This document shows, piece by piece, positions 49,429 to 58,335 of a stretch of 64,000 bases of DNA; position 1 is the stretch's first letter, and the number at the start of each line of letters is the position of its first letter. A model generated the notes under the pieces. That model was given only the letters and a program-made list of their open reading frames with translations, did not search any database and was not told the DNA's origin. A program made the position numbers and the translations under genes. The DNA lies in NCBI GenBank assembly GCA_035296625.1, contig DATHAO010000055.1, positions 17,214 through 81,213 on the forward strand, read 5' to 3'. This DNA is from DATCLS01 sp035296625 (GTDB lineage: Bacteria; Actinomycetota; Acidimicrobiia; Acidimicrobiales; VFJN01).

Positions 49429-51402
49429 TCAGCGGCGGGGGATCACGAAGACGGCCGCGGGCTCGCCGATCTCGGCCATCTCGGTCACGCGGTCCCGAAC
49501 GTCGGCCGGGGCCCGATCCTCGATGGCGATCGCCATCAGCGCCCCATCGACGGCGGGCACCAGGTCGCCGAGGCCGGCGGCGAGGAGGTCGTCGACCACG
49601 TCGTCGTGCAGCTCGGCGTAGCGTCGCCGGTCGGCGTCGGAGCGCAGGTCGACCTTCGCCACCTCGATCGCCGCCGGGTCGTCCCTCCAGATCGCGATGT
49701 CGTCGCCGACCGACAGGTGGACCTCGGCGTCCTCGGCGCCCGGGGCCATGACGCGGTGCTCCACCGCGCCGGTGCCGTGGAACTCGGGCACTCCGACGTC
49801 GAAGCCTTGGCGGTCGAGCTCGAGCAGCAGGCCGAAGCCGGTGGCCCCGATCGCCACGGGGTCGGTCCAGGTGACGAGGTAGCGGGCCTCGCGCCCGCCG
49901 ACGCCCGCCTCGTCGGCGGCGAGGGCGCCGACGGTGTCCGGGGCCAGCACGCGCAGCTGATCGGACTGGCCCGCCGCCGGCTCCTCGGCGTCGCGGGCGT
50001 CGAGCGTGAACAGCCCCGTCCACACCGCGACGACGGCGACAAGAGCCCACGACCCGATGCGGGCGGCGCGGCGCGGGTCGGACAGCGGGCCCGGACCGGT
50101 GCCCCGGGCGGCCAGCGCGGCGCACAGCGTCCACACGGTGGCGACGACGACCAGGATCGCGATGCCCCAGGCCCAGAGCGCCAGGTAGTACCAGACCTCG
50201 CCGAAGATGCGGCTGGCTGACACGACGCCCAGGACGAGCACGACGGCGACGAGCGCGTGCAGGCGCAGCAGGGCGGCGTGGCGCAACCGCCACGCCATCG
50301 CCACGGCGCCGAGCCAGACGACGAGCAGGGCCGCGGCGGGCAGGAGCGAGCCGGACGTGGCGATGTCACCGGTGAGCAGGCGCCACAGGTTCAGATGCAC
50401 ACCCACCAGCTCCGCCCCGACGCCCAGGCCGACCGACTCCTCGGACGGGTTCCGGAAGCTCTCGACGATCATCGAGGCGTTGCCCGGGTCGTTCGTGAGC
50501 TGGTCGAGCAGGGGCGGCGTCCACAGCAGCAGGCCGAGCAGCAGCGACCCGCCACCCCAGCGCAGCAGTGGCCGCCGGGCCGCGGTGTCGCGCCGGTGCA
50601 CGAACGCCCACACGGCGGCGGCCGCCACGGTCAGGCCGGCCACGCCGCCGATGAGGCCCAGGTACGAGACGTGGGTCTGCATGCAGAACGAGCCGGCGAA
50701 CACGGCCAAGGGCAGCATCGCTAGGTCGCCGCACAGCACCGACCAGATGGCGAGCAGGAACAGCAGCCACCACAGCACCGGCATGTACGGGTTCCACGGC
50801 TCGACGAACACGCCGGTGCCGTAGGCGTGGAGCAGCACGGCCAGGGCGGCGCCGAACCCGAGCGCGAGGCGTAGGCCGCCCCGCCGGTGGGCCACGCCCA
50901 GGATGCCGGCCATGGCCACGACGTGCAGCGCCACCGATGCCGCCTGGAGGGCGAACGCCGTGGTGCCGAACAGCTTGTAGAACGGCCACAGCGCCAGGAA
51001 GCTCAGCGGGCCCGGGTGGCTGCCCTGCTCGCCGTAGGCCTGGATGCGCCCGGCCAGCCCGACGAGCGGCGTGTGCCGGCCGCCGACGTCGCGGACCCGC
51101 AGCTCGGTCTGCGCCAGATCGAGGAGGGGGTACCAGCGCGGGCTGTGCAGCACGGCGACCGCCACCACCAGGGGGACGGCGAGCACGGCCAGCAGCAGCG
51201 CCACGAGCGTCGGCGAGCGTCGTCCCTCGTCGAGGGGCACGGCGCCGGGCAGGGGTGCGCCGCGACCGGGGTCGACGACCTCGGTGCCGCCCGTCCCGCG
51301 ACCGCCTCGGCGCTCGCCGGCGGCCGTGGCGGCGCCGGTGCCCGCGGCCGTCGGGCGCGGAGCGGCGGCCGGGGTGCCGGTGCCGGTCTCCGTGTCGGTC
51401 AC
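49429..51402 (-). CDS. Polytopic membrane protein, GT-C glycosyltransferase-like (paralogue 2)
   Basis: 657 residues from a GTG that overlaps the previous stop (GTGA). About ten membrane helices follow a ~65-residue Ala/Gly/Thr-rich cytoplasmic start. In the first extracellular loop LDLAQTELRVRDVGGRHTPL and GEQGSHPGPLSFLALWPFYK carry the acidic and His residues typical of GT-C active sites. A soluble C-terminal domain begins near RVLAPDTVGALAADEAGVGG and ends PAAVFVIPRR. The same layout and motifs appear in the upstream paralogue. GT-C enzymes use polyprenyl-phosphate sugars outside the membrane, so envelope glycosylation is likely; a specific sugar or acceptor cannot be named. Confidence 0.7.
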   Translation of the reverse strand: MTDTETGTGTPAAAPRPTAAGTGAATAAGERRGGRGTGGTEVVDPGRGAPLPGAVPLDEGRRSPTLVALLLAVLAVPLVVAVAVLHSPRWYPLLDLAQTELRVRDVGGRHTPLVGLAGRIQAYGEQGSHPGPLSFLALWPFYKLFGTTAFALQAASVALHVVAMAGILGVAHRRGGLRLALGFGAALAVLLHAYGTGVFVEPWNPYMPVLWWLLFLLAIWSVLCGDLAMLPLAVFAGSFCMQTHVSYLGLIGGVAGLTVAAAAVWAFVHRRDTAARRPLLRWGGGSLLLGLLLWTPPLLDQLTNDPGNASMIVESFRNPSEESVGLGVGAELVGVHLNLWRLLTGDIATSGSLLPAAALLVVWLGAVAMAWRLRHAALLRLHALVAVVLVLGVVSASRIFGEVWYYLALWAWGIAILVVVATVWTLCAALAARGTGPGPLSDPRRAARIGSWALVAVVAVWTGLFTLDARDAEEPAAGQSDQLRVLAPDTVGALAADEAGVGGREARYLVTWTDPVAIGATGFGLLLELDRQGFDVGVPEFHGTGAVEHRVMAPGAEDAEVHLSVGDDIAIWRDDPAAIEVAKVDLRSDADRRRYAELHDDVVDDLLAAGLGDLVPAVDGALMAIAIEDRAPADVRDRVTEMAEIGEPAAVFVIPRR

Positions 51403-53384
51403 CGCGACACCTCGCCGACGAACACGGCCACCGGCTGCGGGATGGCGTTCAGCCGGTCGAAGACGGCCGCCAGGTCGGCGGGCATGCGCGCGTCGATGGC
51501 GGCGGCCATGCGGACGCGCTCGAACGTGCCGGCCAGGTCGTGGAGCCCCTCGGCCTCGAGGCGGTCGACGATCTGGCGGTCGATCCGTCGGGTCTCCGCC
51601 TGCTCCGCCTGGGACCGGGGCTCGTAGACCGACACCTGGTCCACGCCGGGCCGCGACCGCCAGGCCGCGATGTCGGCATCGCCCACCGACACGTGGACCT
51701 CGGCGTCGGCCTCGTCGGCACGCATGGTGCGGTGGGCGCCGACGGCCACGTCGTTGAACGGCTGGTCGTCGGTGCTGACGTCGAAGCCGTGCCGTTCCAG
51801 GTCGAGCAGCAGGCTGAAACCCGGCGAGCCTAGGTCGACCGGGTCGACCCAGGTGACGAGGTAGGTGCCGTCGCGGCCGCCGCCCGGCACGTCGCCCCGG
51901 CCCAGCGCGGCGATCGTGTCCGGCGCCAGCTGTCGCAAGGCGGCGGACACGCGGGGATCGGGATCGTCGGTCCCGGTGGCGTCGGCGATGAACAGCAGGG
52001 CCGGCACCAACGCCAGCACCGTCAACACCGCGGGCCGAACCCACGCCGGCGGTTCGGCGGCGACCGGCGCCGCCGCGGTGGCCTCCTGGTCCTCGGCCGA
52101 GCCCGAGTCCGGCGCCGGCTCGGGCGCCCGGGCCAGGGCGACACCCACGGCCACGACGGCGGTGGCCACCACGGCGCCCAGCGTCAGGGCGATCGTGCCG
52201 CCCAACCAGTACGTGAGGTACGCCCAGGCCACGCCGAAGATGCGGCTGATGGACACCACGGCCAGCACCAGCGCGGCGCCGACGACGGCGTGCAGGCGCA
52301 GCAGCTTGCCGTGCCGCAGCCAGGCGGCCACCGCCACCGCCACGGCCCAGGCCACCAGCAGCGTCACGGCGGGTGCGTTCGTCCTGGCCGGATCGGCGCC
52401 CACGAAGGCCAGGGGGTCGAGGCGCGCCAGGAACAGGTCCCACGCCGGCCGCAGGCCCAGCGGCTCGTCGGCCGGATGCCCGAAGTTCTCGACGATGATC
52501 GACAGGTTGCCCGGCGAGTTGGCCAGCTGCTGGACGATGGGCGGCAGCCACAGCAGCAGGCCCAGCCCGGCGCTCGCCGCGCCCCAGACGGCGATCCGGC
52601 GCCTCTGCCCGCGTCGCCGTACGGCCACGACCACCAGCCATGCCGCCGTGACGGCCAGCAACCCGCCGACGAGGCCGACGTAGGGCACGTGGGTCTGTGC
52701 GCACAGGCTCCCCGCTACGACCACCACGGCCAGCAGGGGCAGGTCGTCACACAGCACCGACCACACGCCGAGCAGCACGACCGCCCACCACAGCACGGGG
52801 AAGTGCGGGTTCCAGGGCATGGTGACCAGCTCGGGTCCGTAGTAGCGCAGCAGGAGCCCCATGCCGGCGGCCACGCCCACGGCGCCCTGGGGACCCCAGC
52901 GCCGGTAACCGATCCACACGGCGAGCCCGATGGCCACGACGTCGAGCACCACGCCGGCGGCCTGCATCGACCACGCGCTGCTGCCCAGCAGCCGGTAGAC
53001 CGGCGCCATCGAGTAGAAGCTGATGGGGCCCGGGTGGCTGCCCTGCTGGCCGAAGCCGAAGATGCGGCCGCCCAACCCCACGAGCGGCGGGTGGCTGGAC
53101 CCCACGTCGCGGATCCGCATCTCGATCTGGGCCATGTCGACCGAGGGGTACCAGCGGGGCGTCCGCTGGATCGCCAGGGAGATGCCTAGCGGCAGCGCCA
53201 GCAGCGTCGTGAGCCCGGCCACGAGCGCCCGGCGGCGCCGGGCCTCGCCGGTGTCGCGCTCGCTGGCGTCCGCCCCCGCGGTGCCGGCGGCCCGGCCCTC
53301 GGCCTCGTCGGCCGACCCGCCGGCGGGGCGGCTGTCGCGATCGACGCTCTCGGCGGCGCCGAGCTGGTCGATCGCGCCGCTCAC
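51399..53384 (-). CDS. Polytopic membrane protein, GT-C glycosyltransferase-like (paralogue 1)
   Basis: 661 residues from a GTG overlapping the epimerase stop by four bases. Matching landmarks to paralogue 2: VDMAQIEMRIRDVGSSHPPL, FGQQGSHPGPISFYSMAPVY, TMPWNPHFPVLWWAVVLLGV, CAQTHVPYVGLVGGLLAVTA, and the C-terminal LRQLAPDTIAALGRGDVPGG. About ten membrane helices. The aligned loops show the two genes arose by tandem duplication and diverged. It is coupled to its neighbours on both sides. Confidence 0.7.
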   Translation of the reverse strand: MSGAIDQLGAAESVDRDSRPAGGSADEAEGRAAGTAGADASERDTGEARRRRALVAGLTTLLALPLGISLAIQRTPRWYPSVDMAQIEMRIRDVGSSHPPLVGLGGRIFGFGQQGSHPGPISFYSMAPVYRLLGSSAWSMQAAGVVLDVVAIGLAVWIGYRRWGPQGAVGVAAGMGLLLRYYGPELVTMPWNPHFPVLWWAVVLLGVWSVLCDDLPLLAVVVVAGSLCAQTHVPYVGLVGGLLAVTAAWLVVVAVRRRGQRRRIAVWGAASAGLGLLLWLPPIVQQLANSPGNLSIIVENFGHPADEPLGLRPAWDLFLARLDPLAFVGADPARTNAPAVTLLVAWAVAVAVAAWLRHGKLLRLHAVVGAALVLAVVSISRIFGVAWAYLTYWLGGTIALTLGAVVATAVVAVGVALARAPEPAPDSGSAEDQEATAAAPVAAEPPAWVRPAVLTVLALVPALLFIADATGTDDPDPRVSAALRQLAPDTIAALGRGDVPGGGRDGTYLVTWVDPVDLGSPGFSLLLDLERHGFDVSTDDQPFNDVAVGAHRTMRADEADAEVHVSVGDADIAAWRSRPGVDQVSVYEPRSQAEQAETRRIDRQIVDRLEAEGLHDLAGTFERVRMAAAIDARMPADLAAVFDRLNAIPQPVAVFVGEVSR

Positions 53385-54412
53385 GGCAACCGCTTGAGCA
53401 GCTTCAGCAGGCCGAGCTTGACCGGCGACTGGTGGTGCGACCGGTCACCCGCCCCCAGCGTGGACCGGTTGGCCAGGAACCACTCGTACGATTCGATGAC
53501 CGCGGACGCGTTGGAGTGCCGGGGCTGCCAGCCCAGCTCCTCCTGCGCCTTGGACGTGTCGAACCACAGCGACTCGCCGTAGACCAGCCAGTGGTAGGGC
53601 GCGAAGGGGGCGGCGCCCATCTCGGCCACGGCCCGCATGGCGGCCCGTGCCGGCCCGGTGGGGAGCGAGCGGACCCGTGACCCGGTGCCGGCGTGGTCGA
53701 CCAGCGCCTGCAGCGTCTCGCGCATGGTGCCGAACTCCGTGGCGCCGATGTTGTAGGTGGCCGGCTTCTCCCGGTCGGCGGCCCGCAGGGAGGCGTGGGC
53801 CAGGTCGTTGGCGTGGACGAACTGGTAGACGTTGTCGCCCCCGCCCAGCACGTACACGGGCGCGCCCTCGGCCACGAACTCGAACAGCACGGCGATGATG
53901 CCCAACCGGCCGTGCCCGAGAATCGTTCGGGGCCGCACGATCGACACGTCGAGCCCGGCGTCCGCGGCGTCGCGGCACAGGAACTCGGCCTCGAGCTTGG
54001 CCTTGCCGTAGGCCTCCAGCGGGCGGCCGGGCGTCTCCTCCGTGACCGGGTTCGTCTCCGGGATGCCGAAGATCGCGCTCGACGAGGTGTGCACCACCTT
54101 GCCGACGCCTGTGTCGCGGGCCGCCAGCAGCACGTTGGCCGTGCCGGTCACGTTGACCGACCAGAACAGCTCGCGATCCTTGGCCAGGGGGACCTGCGCC
54201 ACGTTGTTGAGCACGACGTCGATGCCCTCGCAGGCGCTGCGCATGGTGTCGAGGTCCCGCACGTCGCCTGCGACATACTCGAGTTCGTCGGCGCGGTCGC
54301 CCGGCGGGTTGAGGTCGAGGACCCGCACCCGGTCACCACGGTCGAGGGCCAGGCCCGTGAGGATGGACCCGAAGTAGCCGCTCCCGCCGGTGACGAGGAC
54401 GGTCCTGGCCAT
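53381..54412 (-). CDS. Extended SDR, NAD-dependent epimerase/dehydratase family
   Basis: 343 residues. Rossmann motif RTVLVTGGSGYFGSILTGLA, the acidic cofactor residue in VRVLDLNPPGD indicating NAD, and the catalytic Y-x3-K in LEAYGKAKLEAEFLC. VVLNNVAQVPLAKDRELFWS and VHANDLAHASLRAADREKPA are like those of 3-beta-hydroxysteroid dehydrogenase/isomerase-type members. Its ATG overlaps the stop of the upstream SDR gene by one base (TGATG). It may act on a lipid-linked or nucleotide sugar; both types share this fold. Confidence 0.87.
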   Translation of the reverse strand: MARTVLVTGGSGYFGSILTGLALDRGDRVRVLDLNPPGDRADELEYVAGDVRDLDTMRSACEGIDVVLNNVAQVPLAKDRELFWSVNVTGTANVLLAARDTGVGKVVHTSSSAIFGIPETNPVTEETPGRPLEAYGKAKLEAEFLCRDAADAGLDVSIVRPRTILGHGRLGIIAVLFEFVAEGAPVYVLGGGDNVYQFVHANDLAHASLRAADREKPATYNIGATEFGTMRETLQALVDHAGTGSRVRSLPTGPARAAMRAVAEMGAAPFAPYHWLVYGESLWFDTSKAQEELGWQPRHSNASAVIESYEWFLANRSTLGAGDRSHHQSPVKLGLLKLLKRLP

Positions 54413-55467
54413 CAGATGCGCTCCCCGTGGTCGAGGCACCAGCGGATGCTGGCCCGCATGCCCTCCCGCAGCCCCACGGTCGGCTCGTAGCCCAGCTCGT
54501 CGCGGGCGCGGGAGATGTCGCAGGCGATCGTGTGGTTGAGCTCGCCCAGCACGTGCAGTGCCTGCAGGTAGCGGCCCCGGCTCTGCAGCAGGGCGTCGGC
54601 CCGCTCCGCCATCCGGGCGGCCACGCGGGGGATGCGGGGCTTGGGACCGGACACGGTCAGGCCCTCGTCCTCGAGCGCCAGGCGGACCGTATCGAGGATC
54701 TCGCGCAGCTCGTACGGCTCGGCGTCGGCCACCCAGTACGCGTTGCCGGGCGCCTTCTCCGACACCTCGGCCCTGAGGAGGCCCTGCACCAGGTTGTCCG
54801 TGTAGGCCATGGAGCGGCGCTGGGTGCCGTCGCCCACCAGCGGGAACCGGCCCTTGCGGATGGCCGAGAAGAACTGGCTCTGGCGGGGCGGCTGGTAGGG
54901 ACCGTAGAACCACGGCGCCCGCACCATGACCGTTGGGATGTCGCCGCGCTCGTGGGTCTTGCGGACCAGCTGCTCGGCCTCGAGCTTGGACTGCCCGTAA
55001 CCCATGTACGGGTCGTAAGGCGAGTCCTCGGTGAACACGTGGTCGGGCGACGGGTTCACGCCGAACGGCGAGTTCGACGACACGTGCACGAAGCGCGTGG
55101 CGCCGGACCGGCGGGCCCGGTCGATGACCATCTGCGTGCCGCCGACGTTGACGTCGAAGAACTCCCGCGTCGACGTGCGCGGGTGGATCACGGCGGCGGC
55201 GTGGAACACGGCGGCGGCACCGACGCCGTCGAATAGCCGGTCGACGGTGGCCGGGTCGCGCACGTCGCCGACCACGGTCTCGATCACGGGGGAGACGACG
55301 GCCAGGGCCGACGCCTCGTCGTCGCTCACCACCAGGCAGCGGACGCGGTCGCGGCTGCGGGCCAGCCGGCGGACCAGGTTCTGCCCCAGCCACCCGGCGG
55401 CGCCGGTGACGACGGCGGAGGCCGCCGGCGGGGACGTGGGCACGGTCGAGGGTTCTTGCTCGTTCAC
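54412..55467 (-). CDS. Extended SDR, NAD-dependent epimerase/dehydratase family
   Basis: 351 residues from a GTG. Rossmann motif SAVVTGAAGWLGQNLVRRLA, the family's VGDVRDPATVDRLFDGVGAA, HVSSNSPFGVNPSPDHVFTE and Y-x3-K in YMGYGQSKLEAEQLV. RAPWFYGPYQPPRQSQFFSA resembles sugar-nucleotide epimerases. It is coupled to the next SDR gene. It begins 54 bases after the GMC oxidoreductase gene, the longest gap in this half of the operon. Confidence 0.87.
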   Translation of the reverse strand: MNEQEPSTVPTSPPAASAVVTGAAGWLGQNLVRRLARSRDRVRCLVVSDDEASALAVVSPVIETVVGDVRDPATVDRLFDGVGAAAVFHAAAVIHPRTSTREFFDVNVGGTQMVIDRARRSGATRFVHVSSNSPFGVNPSPDHVFTEDSPYDPYMGYGQSKLEAEQLVRKTHERGDIPTVMVRAPWFYGPYQPPRQSQFFSAIRKGRFPLVGDGTQRRSMAYTDNLVQGLLRAEVSEKAPGNAYWVADAEPYELREILDTVRLALEDEGLTVSGPKPRIPRVAARMAERADALLQSRGRYLQALHVLGELNHTIACDISRARDELGYEPTVGLREGMRASIRWCLDHGERI

Positions 55468-55521
55468 GGACGCCTGTCTGTGGGTTCTGCGGGCGGACGG
55501 TAGGCGGTCACGCCGGCGCGA

Positions 55522-56946
55522 TCACGCGTCGGCGAGGAAGCGGTCGCTGTTGCGGGCGGCGATGGCCATGATGGCCGCCTGGGGGTTGACGCCCGGGGCG
55601 TCCGGGAGGAGGGAGCCGTCGTTGACGTGCAGGTTGCGGTAGCCCCGGACGCGGCCGTAGCTGTCGGCCGCGGAGCGGCGCCGGTCCTCGCCCATCCGGA
55701 TGGTGGACGTGAGGTGCACGGTCATGAGGTTGGCGCCGGTGCGGGTGACGCCGTCCCACCACGCGCCCAGCTCGTCGACCCGGCGCACCACCGGCCCGCC
55801 GAGGATGGACGGGTACAGCTCCGTGGCCCCGGCTGCCAGGAGCAGCTCGCCCAGGTGCACGAGCCCGCGGGCCAGGCGGCTCAGGTCGGCGTCGGTGAGC
55901 TTGTACGTGACCAGCGGCGACCGCAGGCCGGGTACGGCGATGATCCGGCCGCTGCCCTCGCTGCGGATGGCGGCGTAGTAGACGGAGATGTTGTCCCAGT
56001 CGGCCAGCGCGTCGTCGAACGGCACGCCGGCGTCGGCGAGGGCCATGGCCACGTGGCCCTTGCGGCTGGCCGACCCGCCGATCGTCAGGTTTGGCGAGAA
56101 CTCCGTGACGCGATGCATCGGCACGTCACCGTGGTCGACCGGGTGGGTGAACCGGGCGGCGATCTTGATGGTGGGGTGGAGCTTCAGTCCCGCCCCGATA
56201 CCGGACCGGATGCCGCTGCGCTGCAGGAGGGCAGGGGACTGGACGGCGCCGCCGCACACGAAGACGTGGTCGGCCGTGATGGTCAGGCGCTCCACACCAC
56301 CGCCCGGGTGCTCGCGCCGGCACTCGGCGCCCAGCACCCGGTCGCCGCTGCGGATCAGCTTGAGGACCCGGCAGTCGGGCAGGATCTCGGCCCCGGCTGC
56401 GACGGCCTTGGGCAGCATCGTGCGGCTCATGGTCTGCTTCGTGCCGCGGCCCTGGGCGTCGTAGCTGAACACCCGGGCGAATTCGACGTTGCGCCAGCCG
56501 AGCTTGGTGGCGCCGCGCTCCAGTGCGGCCGACGAGGGCGGCGGCGCCCCGGGCACGGTCGACACCGTGAGCTCGCTCTCGACCTGTTCGGCGTAGCGGG
56601 CGAGCACGTCGGGCGAGAACTCGTCGATCTGGTAGACGCGCTCCCACTCGTCGGCCAGGTAGTCGGGCAGTCGGTGGTAGAGCCCGCTGTTGATCTCCGT
56701 GCTACCGCCGACGCAGCGGCCCTCCGCGTAGGCGATGGCCGGGTTGCCCAGTGCCGCGGCCAGCCCGTGGTGGCGGTACTTGGCGACCATCTCCTCGAGC
56801 GAGAACGGTTCGAGGGCGTCGGCGTCGACCCAGGGGCCCTCCTCGACGACCGTGACCCGGCGCCCGGCGCGGGCCAGGCGCGCGGCCGTGACCGCCCCGC
56901 CGGCGCCCGAGCCGATGACCAGGACGTCGGTCTCCAGCCTCGCCAT
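55522..56946 (-). CDS. GMC-family FAD oxidoreductase
   Basis: 474 residues. N-terminal dinucleotide fold LETDVLVIGSGAGGAVTAAR, then the GMC signature YAEGRCVGGSTEINSGLYHR, TADHVFVCGGAVQSPALLQR, and the C-terminal YRNLHVNDGSLLPDAPGVNP with the active-site His-Asn region and QAAIMAIAARNSDRFL. Family members oxidise alcohols, sterols or sugars. The ATG overlaps the stop of the small upstream gene by one base (TGATG), indicating a two-subunit enzyme or a chaperone-like partner. The substrate is likely the alcohol made elsewhere in this operon. Confidence 0.9.
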   Translation of the reverse strand: MARLETDVLVIGSGAGGAVTAARLARAGRRVTVVEEGPWVDADALEPFSLEEMVAKYRHHGLAAALGNPAIAYAEGRCVGGSTEINSGLYHRLPDYLADEWERVYQIDEFSPDVLARYAEQVESELTVSTVPGAPPPSSAALERGATKLGWRNVEFARVFSYDAQGRGTKQTMSRTMLPKAVAAGAEILPDCRVLKLIRSGDRVLGAECRREHPGGGVERLTITADHVFVCGGAVQSPALLQRSGIRSGIGAGLKLHPTIKIAARFTHPVDHGDVPMHRVTEFSPNLTIGGSASRKGHVAMALADAGVPFDDALADWDNISVYYAAIRSEGSGRIIAVPGLRSPLVTYKLTDADLSRLARGLVHLGELLLAAGATELYPSILGGPVVRRVDELGAWWDGVTRTGANLMTVHLTSTIRMGEDRRRSAADSYGRVRGYRNLHVNDGSLLPDAPGVNPQAAIMAIAARNSDRFLADA

Positions 56947-57272
56947 CAGGCGGCCCCCTCGCTCGCGAGCTCGTTCTCAGCGAACAGCACCAGCGAGCGC
57001 ATCATCCGCACGTACTGCCGGACGACTCCGACGGGCGACGTCTCCCAGGCGTCGAGCCGCTCGACGAGGCCGCGATCACCCCGGATGCGGCCGAGCTTCC
57101 GCAGCGCGGCGGCGTACCCCCCGAGCAGGATGCTCTCGGCGACGACACCGGCGCGGATGGGCTCCGGCATGTCCTTCAACGACCCGTCGACGAACGCCTC
57201 GACCGAAGACCGCAAAGGCTGGTCGGGACTTTCGATGAGGACCCCCACGACCTCACGCTCGAACTGGAGCAT
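56946..57272 (-). CDS. Small helical protein coupled to the GMC oxidoreductase
   Basis: 108 residues, predicted all-helical: MLQFEREVVGVLIESPDQPL, SSVEAFVDGSLKDMPEPIRA, ILLGGYAAALRKLGRIRGDR and VVRQYVRMMRSLVLFAENEL. No family recognised with confidence. Position immediately upstream of a GMC oxidoreductase recalls the small subunits of gluconate/fructose dehydrogenases, but no Tat signal is present. The start ATG at 57272 is 146 bases after the PlsC stop, so a second promoter may precede it. Confidence 0.6.
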   Translation of the reverse strand: MLQFEREVVGVLIESPDQPLRSSVEAFVDGSLKDMPEPIRAGVVAESILLGGYAAALRKLGRIRGDRGLVERLDAWETSPVGVVRQYVRMMRSLVLFAENELASEGAA

Positions 57273-57418
57273 GGCGGGGGAGCCTAGGGCACTCGGAACG
57301 GTGGTGCGATTCAACGAGGCCGTCGCGGCGGCGTCAGGACGGGCCCCTCGGGGTGCCGGCTGCGTGCTGGGGTCGAACCGGCCCCAGGCAGCCAGGGTGG
57401 CCGGCCCGTGGCGGCGGG

Positions 57419-58330
57419 TCAGAGCTCTGGCCAACGGCGTCGCTGGCGGCGGCGCCGGCGGCTGGGGTCCCCGAGCGCCCAGGCGCGCCGCCACCCGGGG
57501 GCGTCCGGGCCGGTCAGGGTCGGTGTGGCACCGGCATGCGCCCGGCGCCGGGCCTGCCACCAGTCGGTGGCGGCTTCGTCGGCGAGCGCGGCGACGGCCT
57601 GCTCGACGACGACGCCGAAGCGGCGGGCGTCGTGGTCGGGCGCGGGCCGTAGCGGGGAGCCGAACGTGACCCGGGTCGAGGCCGGCCGGGGCAGCGTGCG
57701 CCCCTTGCGCAGGATCCGCCCGGTGCCCTCGATGTGGACGGGCACGACGGGCACCCCGCAGCGCACGGCCAGGTAGGCGGCGCCCCCGCGGAACGGCTGG
57801 CCCCACCCGTCCGGGCTGCGTCCGCCCTCGGGGAAGATCAGCAGCGACCAGCCGGCGTCGATCAGCTCGGCCAGGCGATCGGCGGAGCGCCGGCTCACCT
57901 TCGTGCGCTCGATGGGCACGGCGTTGATGGCGAGCGCGGCGAGCGCGCTGGTGACCGGCGTGCGGAAGAAGTAGTCGGCCGCCGCCCCGGCGAAGAGCGT
58001 GTGTCGCCACGGCTCGGGGATCGAGGTGAGCAGCACCGGCGTGTCGAGGTGGCTGTGGTGGTTGGCGGCGAAGATGACCGGCTCGCCGTCGCGCCGCAAC
58101 GGGTCGAGCCGGTCCAGGCCCTCGCGCCTGGGGTCGGCGAGGGCGGCCACCACCGGCCGTCCCACGGCCTCGACCAGGGCGGCCCGGGCGAGGCGGGCCG
58201 GGTAGCGCCGGGCCCAGGCGGTGTCGTAGTCGGCGCCCGAGCGGGGGCGCCCGGCCGGCGTCTCCAGACCCTCGGGCACCGTCGGTGCCGAGAGCGGGAA
58301 CGGGAGGCGTGGGAGGCGGCGGGTGACCAT
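57419..58330 (-). CDS. PlsC-type 1-acylglycerol-3-phosphate acyltransferase family protein
   Basis: 303 residues. The H-x4-D motif is in VIFAANHHSHLDTPVLLTSI, and FPEGGRSPDGWGQPFRGGAA is the second block (FPEGTR type), followed by VPVVPVHIEGTGRIL. The C terminus is strongly basic (RRRRRQRRRW). It attaches an acyl chain from acyl-CoA or acyl-ACP to a lipid acceptor at the membrane. It starts five bases after the LarA-like stop, so the two are coupled. Confidence 0.9.
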   Translation of the reverse strand: MVTRRLPRLPFPLSAPTVPEGLETPAGRPRSGADYDTAWARRYPARLARAALVEAVGRPVVAALADPRREGLDRLDPLRRDGEPVIFAANHHSHLDTPVLLTSIPEPWRHTLFAGAAADYFFRTPVTSALAALAINAVPIERTKVSRRSADRLAELIDAGWSLLIFPEGGRSPDGWGQPFRGGAAYLAVRCGVPVVPVHIEGTGRILRKGRTLPRPASTRVTFGSPLRPAPDHDARRFGVVVEQAVAALADEAATDWWQARRRAHAGATPTLTGPDAPGWRRAWALGDPSRRRRRQRRRWPEL

Positions 58331-58335
58331 CGCCC

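Noticed and set aside
49429..52704. A 1,091-residue membrane protein in one frame
   Set aside because: The first ~430 residues are a shadow of the upstream paralogue; the real start is the GTG at 51402 overlapping that gene's stop.
53381..55393. A single 670-residue gene spanning the SDR and its upstream neighbour
   Set aside because: The SDR proper begins with its Rossmann motif at the ATG at 54412, and the region upstream encodes a second SDR in another frame with its own motifs.
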